Shown: positions 33,546 through 48,800, counted from the stretch's first letter. The stretch is DNA of 64,000 bases from Hydractinia symbiolongicarpus (GCF_029227915.1 NC_079877.1:16974851-17038850); one strand, 5' to 3'. Notes: generated by a model from the letters alone, not told the origin. Numbers and translations: made by a program.

Positions 33546-35365
33546 TCTACCGCAAAATGAATGCGCAACAAAAATAACCTCGGAGCCCGTATGCGTAACA
33601 TTCTTTGCACATACATTTTATATCACACGCGTTACTTGATTTACATGTGCGAATCATCGCACACCTACTCCAACATTCCTGAAAAAGACTGAATTCTATG
33701 TCACTATTTCCTGACGTGCTACAAAATCAACTTGATTTTTGTTTAATCCAAAGAAATTAACCGCAAAGTACTATCTTCCTGCCTATGTAAAAACAAATGA
33801 GGATCGCTGCACAATAGCTTTAAGGTGAGTTGTTTTTGTTAATCTTTTTTGTTTTTATAATAGCTAAGCTATGTGTTTCTCCTTATTTGTTACTATGGCT
33901 AGAATTTTTTGTTGATAATCTTAACTGTTTATAATGCAAAATATTGGACGGAGAAGAGCATTTTTCATTCAATTTTGTGGTAAATATGTGGCTATATATG
34001 GTTTCGGGTTGCTACATTTTTTGTTTAGCTAATTTCTAGCGTTTATCTTATGACTATAGTCTAGTAAGTAAACTAATTATTTTTCCAGGATATTTTTGAT
34101 GAGAGCGGCAGGGTTTGAATTAGCAGTTCGCAATTCGCAATTTGTGAATCAAAATGCCTTTTTGCGAATCACTATGTGAAGAGAATGATAAAATTGCAAA
34201 TCGAACAATTTTGGATCACTTTGTTGTCTTTCTTTGCGATATATTAATCATTCCTTCTTTTTGTTTGTTGTGTTTCCATTTAATTCTCATGTTTTGCTTA
34301 AAGTGAAATACCTTTATTGTATCAAAAAATCAATTTTTTTTTAATTAGCCATTTATATGAATGAAACGACGATTTTCCCAATGGTGAAACTATTTTTTTA
34401 TTTTTCGAAGGGGCATATTGACTTTATCCAAATAACTAACTTTTTTTTCTGATGGGTCTTTTACACCTTAAATTGAATAAGAGTTAAGAGTGAATGTTTT
34501 ACACTTATCATTTCACTTATTATTTCCTTTCCTTTCCTTTACCGTTAGGGTTATTTCTAAAAATGTATGCCATCGTGTTCTGTTTCTGCAAATCACAGAA
34601 AAATGTTAAACGACTTAAAAAGTTCTATTTCTATGGTATTCTCAGTCACGTCTTTGCGAATAATAAAATTTAAAAGGACAACCTTCTGAATATTCATTGC
34701 CTCGGAAGTGTGAACGTATCACCATCATTATGAGTATGCTTAAAAGGTGTGATATTTAAAAAAGTCTTTAAAACACTTTTTCGTAGTGTTTTTTTTTTCG
34801 TATACCATCTATTACATTTCAAATCTCTTTTACAAAACTACAGAAGATACAGGGAGAGTGCTACTGTGCTGTAGCCAACATGTTTATCTAAAAGTGATTT
34901 TTTTAAATTTCAAAAAATCAACAATTCTCTAGATATTACATCTTAAAGACAAAAGTTTAAAGTTAAAAAATGGCTTTTTTAGAAAAAGTAAAATAAATAA
35001 TTGTGGAAAATAATTAAAAAATTGTTTTTACATACTTCTATCACGATTCTATAGAACATCGAATGAGATTTGGAAAAGAAGTAGTTTTGTAAATGAAGTC
35101 ACTTTTTTGAAGGCAGAGTGTGTTTCAAAAATGTCTCTGTACTTTTCACGAGTTAAAAATTTTCAAATTATTTTTATACCATTTGATAGGTGGTTAAAAA
35201 TGCTTTTTGGTGATGTATAAATGAATAAACTTTTATTAACTATCGCTGAAAAAATCGAGATTTAAAAAACCATGCTCAAAAAGTATACCATCACCTTAAT
35301 TATTTAATGCTGGGAGAAGAAATAATAACCCTTTCCATTAGCGTATTTCACTTGTACATATTTTG

Positions 35366-35525
35366 TGAAGTTTCGACTGAAAATATGTGGGCAAGTTTCG
35401 TAACGTTTGCTTTTGAAAAGCCATTTTTATTATAAGAAAGTATTTTATGAAGTTTCGACTGAAAATATGTGAGCAAGTTTCGTAACATTTGCTTTTGAAA
35501 AGCCATTTTTAGTATAAGAAATTGT
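35366..35525 (+). repeat. Direct duplication, two 82-bp copies
   Basis: TGAAGTTTCGACTGAAAATA begins at about 35366 and 35448, and each copy runs through GCTTTTGAAAAGCCATTTTT. Only a few substitutions separate the copies, so the duplication is fairly recent. Confidence 0.88.
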
Positions 35526-35829
35526 TATTAAAACCGTATTTATTAAGCGTAGCTCATTATAAATGATTGCATAAAATATTTACATGTTAATTTATCATAA
35601 GGCTGTTGTTTAGACAAAATTAAAAAGTCAAAATGTTTTTTTTTAAGTTTTCAGTTTCAATATCAGCAAATAGTTCAATTAATATTATTAATTTCTTATG
35701 AGTAAAGTTGCGTGTGCAAAAAAAAATTAAAATTAAAATAGTAGTTCAAAAGTGTTTTTTGTAAAAACAACTTTAATCAGTATACTTTATGCAACATTTT
35801 TCGGCTATCGGAGACAAGAAAGTTTAAAC

Positions 35830-35895
35830 TGAGAGAGTTGCTAGCTCAGACGCTCAATTCTCGTGTTTTGGGTTCACGAGTTTAAACATAAAAAA
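35830..35895 (+). repeat. Possible tRNA-derived SINE relic, copy B
   Basis: Similar to 33465-33545, with a GTTGCTAGCTCAGACGCTC block and GGGTTCACGAGTTTAAAC placed as A-box and B-box would be. No terminal tail or target duplication is evident. Confidence 0.4.
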
Positions 35896-36869
35896 TAATA
35901 GGGCAAGAAAAAGCAAAGCTCGCAGGTCACAAAAAAATACAAATTCTCATCGAAAATCAAGTAGCTACTAATGAAGAAGCCAATGGTAATTGATCTACCG
36001 TGTTCCCAGACCACATCTAGATGGTGGTTTCCTTACAGAGTGCCAAAATTTTTGCAAACCGACTTGACTTTTTCTAATTCGAACGAAGGCATTAAACTAA
36101 AAATTTTCGATGAGTTTTTTATACCAAACGGGTTAAGCAAATCATTTGTTTTTGTGATAAGCTTTTTAGTGATTATTTTTATTAAATAAAATTGACTTTA
36201 GTTATCAAAAAAAGTTTACTTTACCTCACATGTCGATTAAAAAAGTTTGTTATGATTTTAAAATATCCTCATTGGTTTAAATTCTTGCGAAATTAAGCTG
36301 ATTGGTTTAAAAAGCAATGTCACAGTGGATCAACTATGACTAATGTAATAAACAATGTGCCTGGTTTTCGATCTCTGATTTAGCATTTCTGTAAAGAAAA
36401 TGCAGTAAACACCTCTGACATTTAAAAATGTGTTTTATATTTTTTAGGTACAGCAACAAGCAAGATTCTGAATAAACTCAATCTGCCGATCAAAATGTTC
36501 AAGAATATTTTTTAGGAGAAAGATGTATTACTAAGACTTAAATAAAAATTAACCTCGATACGTCTTGATATTTTCCTTGTGTCACGACCTTGTTGAAGAA
36601 AACAACTTGACGGATTAGTGTACGTGAAACTTGTTTTAGTAACAAAAGCTTCTGAAGCTATGGCGTAGAACACGCCAAAACCCCAGTATTGTGTTTGTTT
36701 GTTTTTATATTTAACGCTCTGACATAGTAAAAATTTTTGCTAGAACCCGCTTGAAAGCTCCTTGTAAATGGGATTTTGGTAAAAGAGATGTGCTTAATGG
36801 CATTCTTGATCATTTTTCAGGTTATTGTACACAGCATCTCTATGGGAGCAGGACTAATAAAATTTTAAG

Positions 36870-39800
36870 ATGTTAAAGTTAGTTTTGGTGCTGTTGGTTT
36901 TGGTGCTGTTTGCACTACTAGGTATATCTCTTAATGTTTTTTGGTGTGGATCTATATTGTTTATACACGAATGACCACACACAATACATACCTTCTCAAA
37001 ATCCAAAAACTCTTACTGACAATTAATCTTTAACCACTGAGCTCTAGCTGTACAAGCCTGATGCTATTAATAACTGCTCAATTTGATCCAAACTCTTAAA
37101 AAAATGAAATTGCACCATATAAGCCATATTGGTGTGCAAGATGGCGAATCCTAATCCTACTTAATTAATCATCTTTCTGCTGCAATTGTGAGAGTATATA
37201 GATTAAATATTATTTTGCAGCATTGGAAATCCTATTGTTTTTAGATGTCAGCGTTTTCTCGCAGAAAAATCATTGTGGTTTGTTTTCATCCTTTGATGCT
37301 GTGTGTACAAAGTTAAACCAGACAGTATTTTTGTTATCTGCAAGACCTTGCTATTCTGATCATGCTGTTTCATTTACAATTCTTCGAACTGGCAGTCAAT
37401 CTTTCTTTTATCACAATAAAACAGAAAATAATATTGATAATGTAAAAATTCAAATTGGTAATTGCCTTAGATTTTAAATTTGTTATCTATATATGTTTGT
37501 TAATAGTTATTTATTATTATTTTAGTTGCTATTTTTATGATTTTTCAGGCACTAACCGTTATGGTATCATCCTTGATTTGCACCGACATCCACATAAAAA
37601 AGATTACCAAAGTCGTCTTCATGTATCAGTAAGTAAAACCAAGTAATAAAAAAGTACTTGTAGGTTATAATATAAAAAACAAGTCATTATACAACTCTTA
37701 TCAATTTCATGCTAAATTTTTTTTGTGATAAAAAATAAAGTCTGTGTTAGCAGCTTTAAAAGTTCTTCTGGTACAGACTAAGAATACTCAGACAGGGAGG
37801 ATTCTTCTAAGCAGACCTTTTATTTCTAGCAAGTTTTCCCCTCATTGAACACCTTATCAATGCATTTTTTTTTTTTAATATATACATAAAAAATGGTTGT
37901 CAAGCTTTAATAGTGTATATCTTTGATAACTGACTAATACTGCTAAATATTTCACTGTTTACTTGAAGCAACCTAACAAGTAAGTAATTGGATTCCATTT
38001 TTTCTGACCTGGCTACAGTTATTTTTTTTTGTTTTTACTGATCTCCAAAACTAAAAACAAACCAAGAATTTTATGAACTTCATTTTGAGCTCAAATATAT
38101 ATGTACTTAACTTATTCCTTCATGTGGTACCAATTAGTTTTTTTCCAACTGTTCCCAAGACTTGTAATACTAAGCTTTTCTTCTGCTTCCTCTTTCCCCT
38201 CTATATCTCTGTATCTGTCTTTGTATGTTCTATGTTGATATACCCATACTAATATCTCACATTTACCATGTATGTTAAAGGCTCCACCAGTATTAGTTTC
38301 ATTCCGTTCTTGACTAGAGTGCAGACGTGCTCTTAAAATTGGAGTAAATTCATATAAATGCTGAAAATATACTCTCAAATGTGAAATTTGCTGTAGTAAA
38401 TAAAGTGAAAGTATAATATAAACATAACACTGTTACCTGGCCTACATCCTGCATCGCCACAATATGCCTTTCACAAGGTCAATGAAAGAAAATGATGAAT
38501 CAAGCTCAGCAAGTGAGTTGGATATACTAAACAAATTAAAGAAACTTAACAACAAAATTGATCAATTTAAAGACACTATTGTGAATGAGGTAAAAGGCAA
38601 AGTTGCTAAACTCGAGGAGAAAATAGTATTTTTCCAACAAAAAAAACTATCTGTCCAAAAAATCCGATACCCAAAGTTTGATAATGAAACAACTTGAAGA
38701 AAACTGAATCATTCGGATCAGTATAGGAGACAATAAAAAATGGAAATTGCATTGAAATAAATGATGAACACCTGGAAAAAAAAGTCCTAAAGATTTTTGA
38801 TGCTATTGGAGTAAAGGTTTGCTGTATCGATATGTCACAGGCTCCCCAGTAACAATAACCACCCCAAAAAAGTCATTGTTCGCTTTGTGAACAGAAAGAT
38901 TTGCGAGTCAGTGAAGGCAAGGAAATTAAAATTGAAGACGTTAAAGGACTTTCCCAATAGAATTTACTTTAATGACAACCTCTGTACTGATTATAAGAAC
39001 ATTTATCACAAATGCAGAAAACTTTTTAACAGAAAAAAACTAGTGTCATTTTGGACTTATAACAGCAAAGTTTTAATACGCATCAAGGAAGATGACGATG
39101 CCGAGAAAACCTTGCATGTGGAAATCCTAAGTGAACTTTTTGACGATGTTGACATAGACAATCTTGTAATTTGGTGGTATGATTGTTGTTTCGTGGGCCC
39201 TGCCTATTTTTATTTTTTGCGCTCTTCTTTCTTCTTTTTCCAACAAGATTTTTTTTCGGTATGGTTGACCCCTCCTCATTAAAAATGGTAACCGTTTGTT
39301 CTTATTTCAGCAGCGTGCTAGATAAAGCTACAATATGTCGTTTATCAGCATTTTTAACATTTTTACTTTTTATTTTCTTGTATAATTTCCTTTTGCCATC
39401 CGTTTTATGTTATTTTTTTATGATCAGGAATTTCTTGCGCTGTTTTTGCAGGCCATTCCTTTAGACGAGTGCGATCGCATGCGCACTTGCCCGCAAACTT
39501 GTAAAAAGATTTATGAGTGCTTTTTTCGCACTTGTGAATTTTTTCTTTTTCTAAAATATTATAGAGTGATGAAAAAAGCTATTACGCTGATTACATAACA
39601 TTCATTTCTTCGTGATTGATTTGTTTAAAAAGTATAGAGAACATTAAATTCGGCCCCTTTCCTTCATGCTGACACTCTTATGCTCGGCTTGTGCATTACA
39701 CTGAGACTCGAACGGAAGACGGAAGACCATTTGGAACTATTCCACAACTCAGTCTGACCTTCATCGTCACAGAGAATACTGCGAGAAGAGTGCGCACCCA

Positions 39801-42800
39801 TGCAAGTTAAATATAACCAGAACATGGGAGAGGTTAGGTGTCGTGTACCTTAATATAGCTTTCAGATGAATGTTTTCGTGATGTAATACCAAAGAAAAAA
39901 CATGTTGAATAAAGTTTAAAAAATCTTTTTAAAAGGGGAAGGAGAAATCAAAAATGTTTAGAAATATATCTAATGCCAAAAACATTAGCAATTCTGCCAA
40001 CACATCATCGCTGTTGTGGTTAATACGTTTTACAAATTTCTTATCTATATAGCTTAAATAACATAACGTTGCGGTAAACAAAAAATAGTTAAGTGTGAAT
40101 CACACTTGCAAATATTCACATCACACTTGTAAATTTTGCTTACGAGTGCGATTTTTCGCACACCATAGCACTCATAATTTTTTTAGCGGGTGCTTTTTGT
40201 AGCTCCAGCATAGTTTTATTCAAGAAATGGCCTGTTTTTGCATAGTCTGATATTAGCCTCCCTTCTTTTTGTTTTCTTTTTGTTATTATTTTTGTATTTT
40301 TTGTTTCTTGTTTTAACTTAAATGCCTATCTGGTTCCCATGTGGTATATGTAAAAGACCTGTTGCGACTACTCATTATACTATTAAATGTGAAATGTGAA
40401 TTTTGTCAGTAATAAACGATATGTAGAACTGGAAGATGACAAAAAAGTTTGAGTTGTATACAGTGCTTTAAGAAGGCTCTACCATTTTCAGATGTTTATG
40501 ATGAAGTAACTAATCTAACAAGGCAAGGTAAGAATATTGATATTTCTTGTTTTCCTGAGCCTAACTTTTTCAACTTTTTCCATACTCTACAAAACAAAGC
40601 TCTCCGTATTTTCCATTTCAAAAGTTCAGGTCCTCCCTATGCTCAATCTAAAATCCTACAATTTAATCATCAAGTCAAGCTCCACAACTGCTTTTTTGTT
40701 TTTGACCATTAGGAAATAAGTTGCCTATAATATTTAAAGATTTTTGTATAGCTGTAAATAGTACTTATCAGTATAGTACAAAAAATGCAAAATGCCTAAT
40801 TTCCAAAATCAACATCTGCTTGGACAACTGTTCTAAAAGAACACTAAAGAAATTGATGCAAGAATTTCTCTGCCTTAAATAGATTACACTAACACTTATA
40901 TTAATTTTCCATAGATACCACAAACTATCACGTCAAACAATCCTGCTTAGGTTTGTATTTGTGCGTAAATGTGTTGTTCCAGTCTTGTCCTTTTTGATGT
41001 CAGTGTGTACAGGCAAGCTGTTACCTGTGTGTACATATTTGTAGTCTGTATTATTTTCAATCCTATCTCCCAGGCTAGTCTCAGCTCTGCGAAGCAGACA
41101 AACTTTTTTTCTTCATTTTTTCTTTTTTTTAATTTTCCCCTGTCAACCCCCATCAATCAAGTGATTAGCTTTTTCTAGCTGTTGCTATCTCTGCAGTCTT
41201 CCCTCAAGAGTAATTAAAAATTATATATACTGAATTATATCATTGTATGAAAAATAAATTATCTATCTTATCTATCTATCTCTCTTGATTTACGTAGTGA
41301 CTATAAAAACAATAGCTTAACGTAGACCCAACAAGAAGCCCTGCGGCTTAAAGATTTCCGCCATTAGCAATAATCTGAAAAAGTACTGAGCTTTGGAGAG
41401 GACTGAGTAATATGGGGGAATAAAATCATTGAATATTCTAAAATTTTAAAATTCAATTTTTGATTATTATTGTAACTGTAAATCATAGCTAACTTAACTT
41501 ACATAAACTTCTCTATAAGAACAACTTTAAGAGAAAAATAATAAACCTGAAAATTGATGAACAATAAAAACAAAATAAGAACAATGGCAAGGCTGAAAAT
41601 TTATCTATTTTCTCTTTTTCTCTGAAAAACAACTTGGAAGCAAAGATGGCAGCAAATTTTCTTTTACATAATCGGTTACAAAAGGTTATTTCCAGACTAC
41701 ATATTCTTATTTTTTTATTTATAACACACTTGTCACGATTTTATAGCTAAAATACATTATCTTTTACCAAAAATATTCAGCCTTAACAATTCCTCTTCAA
41801 ATTAAAATTCATGAATAATTAATTAGTTCTGCTGAATATAGCTTTAGTGCTTGCAAAATTGTACAGTAGGAAATGACATAATTATTAAAGGGAAACATTA
41901 AAAACATCAAAGATGGCGCATTATAAGACAATCTTCATTATGCTACACTGCATGAGCTTTAATAACTTTTGATAGCATATAAACTTTAAAATAAAGTATT
42001 GTTCATTGGATAATAAAACAATTTGTTTCCCATTTCAGGATTCTTATTGGCTTAAAAGTCATTTTAGCCTCGTTCTCTGAAGTTTTTTTAGCCTGGATAA
42101 GTTTGGGGCGTCCAGCCTAGCTGCGTTGTCTCTATCTATCTCCTCAGGCGATGTTAAAGATTCTGTCTTTGCTGGCGGAAATTAACAAGTTCAAAATGAT
42201 TAAGAAATAAATTCTTCATAACAGCAATGCAAAATTTGTCAAAGTCATCTTGTAGGATGTGGAATTTGTGGAATTTGATAATACAACGTATATCCAATTC
42301 ATATTTGTATTGGATATACGTTGTCAGAATTACAGAACATTAAACAATTTAATCCAAGATTTTCGATGTTTTGTCATACAATCAGCAATTTATCCATCTG
42401 ACTGAAATCTTGAAACAAGCTTTATCTACCCTCAGCCTGATATCTTTGGTGGATTGTTTATCAGTAAAGCAGGTTATTTAGGGTCTTTCTGAAAGGAGGA
42501 ACATTTCCAGCATGGTTAATACCAACAAATATGCCAAGTCGACTCCATTTTCTAACACTATTGTTTCTGAAGCTAATTGACTTCTAGTCACTCTGGATAG
42601 TTTCTTAGATTGCCACAGCATAAGAATAACTTTCTTACAATCACTTATTAAGATGATGGACGTTCCCTGAGAGGAGCCACATTTCAAACTTTCAAAAATA
42701 TTAGCATTTTCTATGTCAGAAATAGCAGGAATGTTTAGTTATCTCTTTTAACTTCTTAACAGCTTTTTTTGTTAGCCCAGATATTTACCAGCATTGCCAC

Positions 42801-45800
42801 AGTACATGTCTCAAGTGTGTGACCATTAACCCAAGACAGCTGACCAGTTATTGACTTCAAATTTGGCTTTTAAACAACAGTAATATTTTCAATAGACTGT
42901 TTTTCACTGTGAACTGTTATAGTATCCAAACTCTGATTATATTGTTTTTTGTTTATGGTAATGCTATTTCTGTTCTTGTTCAGACCAAAATATTTAAACG
43001 AAGAACTTGCTTCAGCACTGATTTTAATTTTTTTTCCTTCAACTTCTCGATTATTTGGTCATGAAACTGTTTTGTTCCACAATAAGTATAATCATCAACA
43101 TGTCATACTAATAATCCTATAACGTGTGTTCATACCACATTAACAATGATGGATCAACACTTTTTTGGCATTCAAGTTCAATAAAGTGCTTTTTTTCTCT
43201 AGTATACCAAGCTCATCATTCATGTCATGCAATACATCAGTTTTCATGCCACTTTTCCAGAAACAATATGAACAGGAGGTCTAACAAAGACATCTTGTGT
43301 CATTACATCGCCTTTCAAAAGTGCTGATATGTCTAAAGAATTGATTGTCCATCCTTTCCTTGCTGCAACTAAAAGAACCAAACAAAAGTTTTGTTTATTA
43401 CATGCAGGCAAATCTATATTTGCGAACTCCTTCTTAAGCCCTTTACCAACTAATATGACCTTTGTAATTTTTTTCCATTCTTATATTTTTCAGTAATAAC
43501 CGGACTTACCCAATATAACTAAGATACTCAAAAACTTCATTGGACTTAAGCCTCATCTCTACTACATAAGTAAACCTCTTCCTCTGGTGATTTAATTTTT
43601 GACTAATCTTCCACCTTTGATGACCTATCAATACTACATTGTACTGATTCTTGTTCTTTCAATACATTCACCTAGTCTGTATGTTTGCCAGATTGCTAAG
43701 GCTGTCTTGATAAAACTCAAGCTCTATTTTCCTCTTTCAGCTAAAACTTTATCCTAATACTTACTTTGGGTACACTTGATTAGTTATTTCTCGATTTTCG
43801 TTATCAAGTAAAAACTGACTGAGCCTTCCAACAACTTCCTCTATATCACTATTGTCTGAGTTGTACACATGTCGTTCTGGTGAGATACTTCTTATTCAAC
43901 ATTGTTCTCTTATTGTTTACCAAGTCTGAAACATAGTACTATAACAGTTGGGCAAGAGTTTTGTGGTGATTTATATGAAAGTGACATGTTGACTGTGTTA
44001 TACTCCTTGCGTTGGGGCTGTAAGAATATTTACTCTGACTGGCCAGTTGTGACTTGCTTACTCCCTGCTACCAATGCAGAGTGTTAGCTAGATATTTACA
44101 ATTTCATTGAGAGTTATCAGCAGACACTGTCTTAGGTAGGTCTCTCAAACATAGCTAGATAACAGGAAAAAATTAAGTAAGTCGTTAGAGAAAAGTTTTT
44201 TGGGAAAAATTAGCTAGTGATTACGATTTAGAATTGTTTGTGAGACAAAATGAAGGCCAGCTAAACAACCTGCAATGTTATGGTCAGTGCTTATAAGTTA
44301 AATGTTAAAATTAATTTAAAATATTGAACAATAGTTCAAAACTGATTGCTCTTGAAATTAAAAACCTAAAAATCAGAAAAGACTGAATATTTTTTTTTTT
44401 TTTAAAAACTTTTTCTACAATAAGAAAGGCTATTAAGACTATAAATATTTTAAAGTTTAAAAATGTACAAAAATGATTTTAAGGAACTTTAAAAGATGTT
44501 CTTCAAAATTCCATTAAATATTGTGCTACTTGGTAGTACGCAATTCCTGCAGTTCACCTAACAAATAGATCATGTTTTATACATAGGTATGATGATAAGC
44601 TGCAGTTTTAATTTTTGCATAAGATGGTCATAAGGTTTAGCACTGTTGTGTATGTGAACAGATCTTTATTCTTAATTATGGCATAAAACCATAAATTTAA
44701 ATCTAAAAGATATAATGAGCATAATGACAGTATACTTTAAAGACTTCAAAAACCAAAAAAAAACACAAAGAAACTTACTAAATTTTGATCTTGTTATTGT
44801 AGGTTTACTGGGTTAAATTGTTTCCAAATGGAACAAGAGCTGATCAGAAGGTAAACAACATCACTGATGTCTATTTCACCATGGAAACACAGACGTGTGC
44901 TGCTAACAAACATGGTGATAATGACACGTCAACTCACATGGGTTAGTTTAGTTCAACCTATAAAAATTAAAAGAATATGCTTCAAAATATGCTTCAACAG
45001 GTGTAAAAGCAGTGCAGCCAAATCAGTAACATGCATGACATATTAACTTCTGCTTTATATTTTGTTGCAGTTACAAAGTGTAAAGTTAAATTGTGAGGAT
45101 TCATAACAGTCATTTGCTTACCAGACATTAAATATTAACAACCAAACTATAAAAGTTATCAGTTTAAAGAATCATCTCCATCTTTCTATTCTTTTTTACA
45201 ACAACAATTTATTTCAGCGCATTGAAATATGACTGTAATCTCAATAACCTCGTGATCCACAGTGTGGATCTCTTTGAAATTATTATTTACCCAGGATAGC
45301 CTTTCATTTCCTATTAGTGTTGCCATCAACTAGGGTCCTGCGAAGGGGTCCTAGTGCAATTAAAACTCCCATTTAAGCCACGAGAGCAATTAATTCTTTT
45401 CTCAGGCTGAACGCTAAAAAGAAAGGGTAGTTTAACAGTTATTAGTCTCCAGCATGACTCGGCCGGAGTTTAAACACAAGACCAGTTCTCGTTAAAATCC
45501 TTGTTTTTTATTTTGTGAATTTACTTTTTAAAAATCAGTAGCCATGCTGTTTTAAGAATATTGAAGCTCCAAAGTTATGCCATGTTTCCAATACATTGTG
45601 TTTTGTAATAAAAATTGAAAAGTGATCACCTGTAAAAAGTTTTGCTTTGTATTTGTTTATGTCTTTGTGAAAGATTATTTCAAAACTCACAACATCCTAA
45701 GCGTTAGATAAGAAAGCATTATTTATGGTAGCTGTCTGCTTCCAGGAAAAGCTGGGGACATGCAGCACATTCTCCTCATAACACGAACAACCATGGGACT

Positions 45801-48800
45801 TAAATCATTTAAAAATTATATAATGTTCATGTTATAGAGACATTTAATAACCCAGTTTTTTCAAAAATTAGAAAAACCTTCTTTCAAAAATGATTGTAAT
45901 GTTTTGGCAAGGCAAGGTAAAGGACATTTTGTAGGTAAAGTAGTGATTTCCCAATTATATAATCTCTATATTTGTTTTCTCGATTTTGTGTTATTAGTGT
46001 TATTTTAACCTAGCAGACAAGTGAAACATCAAGTTATCAGGGGTTTGTTTTAAAAAGAAAGTATTGCTGAAGGTTGAGCAGGTATTTAAAAAGAGGTCTA
46101 GCTACTGGAACTTTGCATTATCAGGGGTTTGAGTCATCCCTTGTATACTGTATTTTTAAGGACTTGAAAAGTTACAGATATTTTTAGACAAGCCAAACTG
46201 GAGCAACACTTAGTTTCGTCAAAATAACAGTAATTCGTTTAAAGAAGAATCATGTTCAAGAGTTTTTGAGGAATGGCTATATTTCTTTTAGGAGTGCGGT
46301 CGCCATCTGTTGATTTTAAACGTCAATCATATTGTGATCAGTCCCTAAGACTTGGTGATTTTTCAACTTTGTGCTATAAAAAAGATGAAGTCATTTATGT
46401 AACAGCATTAGATGTGTGTACATCGCCATATACAACCGTCGTTCTTGTGTCCGAACCACATCGAGATTTAGAAATTGTTGAAAAATTGACTGCGTCAAGG
46501 AAAGAAGCTATTCATGTAAAAGGTGAGCTAGTTTTATGTATTTCAAAGTCAAGCGTTTGCAGCATTCACTTTTTACACTTAAATTCTGCTAAATAAAATA
46601 CAAAGCTTTACACTGAACTTGGTTACAACATTTTGCCACCACCAGGCATGTAGATTCCTAGTTATACTTACACTCACACCATTTTTACACACTCACACCA
46701 TTTTCCGATGTTTCTTTTAGTCACATACAAAATGCCATGTGTGCTTAAAAGTTTGGTCATCATATTTTATTGCTGCCCACAAAGCAGGCTTCTATACCTT
46801 AAGAACATTGTAGTCAGACTGACTGGCCTTGAAAACCTTATCAATCATATCCTATAGAGAGACCTTGAAAAATTTGAAATAATGAACATATCAAAAACAT
46901 TTTTGTGGCACCTTATTTTGATCTTTTTTAAACCTTGATTGTGTAAAATTTGTAGATCAAAAAAACTTCTCTATAAAAAAGAGGGGGGAATCTTTCATTC
47001 AAGTCTTCTTTTGCTTATTTTTTACTTGTCCAGAAGGCGATAATGTTAAAAAATAGTTGCTGTGTCCTCAATTTCAGATATGCTCACCCCCAAACATTTT
47101 TTTAAAATTAATATTGCTTGGTTGGGTTTGTGACAAAACTGTTCCCCAAGCAGAAGATATTTCTTATTCAGATGACAGTCACAAGGTTCAGAAATGTGCT
47201 GAACTGATATTTGAGTTTGAGGAAAGTGGTTTAAAAAATAGACTAAGAACATGTCGCATACGAGAGCTTAACACAGTATTTTGTATTTGTCCATTAAAAT
47301 TGTGAGTTATTTTGAAGGACGTTAGATTCTGTGACTTGTTGGTAAAAAGCTCTGTTTTATAAACTCAACAAGTCGCCTCTCTTAATAAATTTTTCATCTA
47401 ATACGAAATGTATAACTCCTACTAGCTGCAAAAACGCTTGGTGGAGAATGTGGTGTTCAACTTGAAATGCATAGTCACGGTTCAGCTCAGGAAAAACAGC
47501 ATATCACCTTAAATCGCGTGTGTACAAATTTACCTGGTATTAATAATGGCTTAATCGATGATGCTTATTTCACTACGTATGGTATGATTTGTCAACCAGG
47601 TGAGAATATTTTTCTACGCATAAATGTGAATATTTGATTGTAGGTGTAACACAAGTAGACTAATCGAATGTGATTTACCTCTTCTACTCCTGCTCAAAAC
47701 TCCTCAATTTTAAAAAGTCCCTTTAAAACTCCTCTAAAGTAGATTTTTTGACAACTTTCTTCACAAATCAATTTTCTTTTATAGCCTAATGTGGTCACAT
47801 GTGTGTCACATGTTTTGATTTTAAAATAAATAAAAATGCTACTTAGGTACAGAAATCACTCGTACCTTTAACATAAAATCTCATCAAGCTTTCTCGATTT
47901 CTTTAGAGAAATATGAAATGTCCTCAAATCTACTCATATCTTTCTATGAAAATACCGTCATCTTCTTAAAAAAGCTTAAAAAATTATATCAAATCTCCTT
48001 AAATTTGACTAAAAAAAAGTAGCACCCCTGAATTCTCGGGCATGCACAATTGCTATGTATTTCTATCAACTTTGTACCATATTCTCAAATATTCCCTCGC
48101 CATTAGTTGTGTGAGTATGTTACAACAACTTCGAATGCATACATGTTAGAATTTTAAATAGAAATTGTATAAAGTAGAGTTCTTCATTTCACGAAACAAA
48201 TTTGTGCTAAATCTATTTTTGTCCGGGAAAATACTGGAAAAAGATATTTGTCTTAGAAAATCCTGACATTCTTTGAATTTTAACACAAATTTAAAGCAAT
48301 AGAAAAATAAGAAAATTTAATCTAGTCAGAAACCAGAGATTTTATAGGAAGTTTATGCGTATGTCTCCTGTCAATGTGTGTTGTTTGTTATTTTTTACGG
48401 TGGCCCACAAGTGTCACGGCAAAACAAGAAAGCTCACGGCAAAACAAGCTGCTGCTTTACACGCTTATTTTTGGGAAGACGTAGATGCACATAGCTACGT
48501 GCCTTCACCACGAAATCAAAGATTCAAGAGCTGGTGGTCATTTTACGTAAAAACAAGTGGTGCTTGGTGGCGAAATTTTTTTCGCCAACTTGAAACAGAC
48601 GGAACAATTGACATGACAAGTGATCTTAATATGGGATGTTTGTGGTATTGTTTTTCAGGGGGAATTCAAAAGGATTTGGATGTTGTTAAAAAACAATGGA
48701 ACACTCACAGAATGTGAAACGCTTGAAACAGTATCAAATCTTGCTTTGATACTGTTTCAGGCTGTCCAAATATTTTGTACTTTTTGCCATCTCGTACCGA

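Larger units (their letters stand above)
33546..36869. other. Intergenic sequence upstream of the membrane-protein gene
   Basis: No gene is supported. It contains an 82-bp direct duplication (35366-35525) and a possible SINE relic (35830-35895). Promoter and 5' UTR of the gene starting at 36870 probably lie in the right part; I cannot place them. Confidence 0.4.

Noticed and set aside
39183-39598. Phe/Leu-rich plus-strand frames that could be small membrane proteins
   Set aside because: Composition follows T-rich DNA next to a decayed LINE ORF1; overlapping frames look equally hydrophobic.
45240-45490. Possible SINE around GACTCGGCCGGAGTTTAAAC
   Set aside because: The B-box-like part is suggestive, but no A box at the right spacing, tail or second copy was found in the window.
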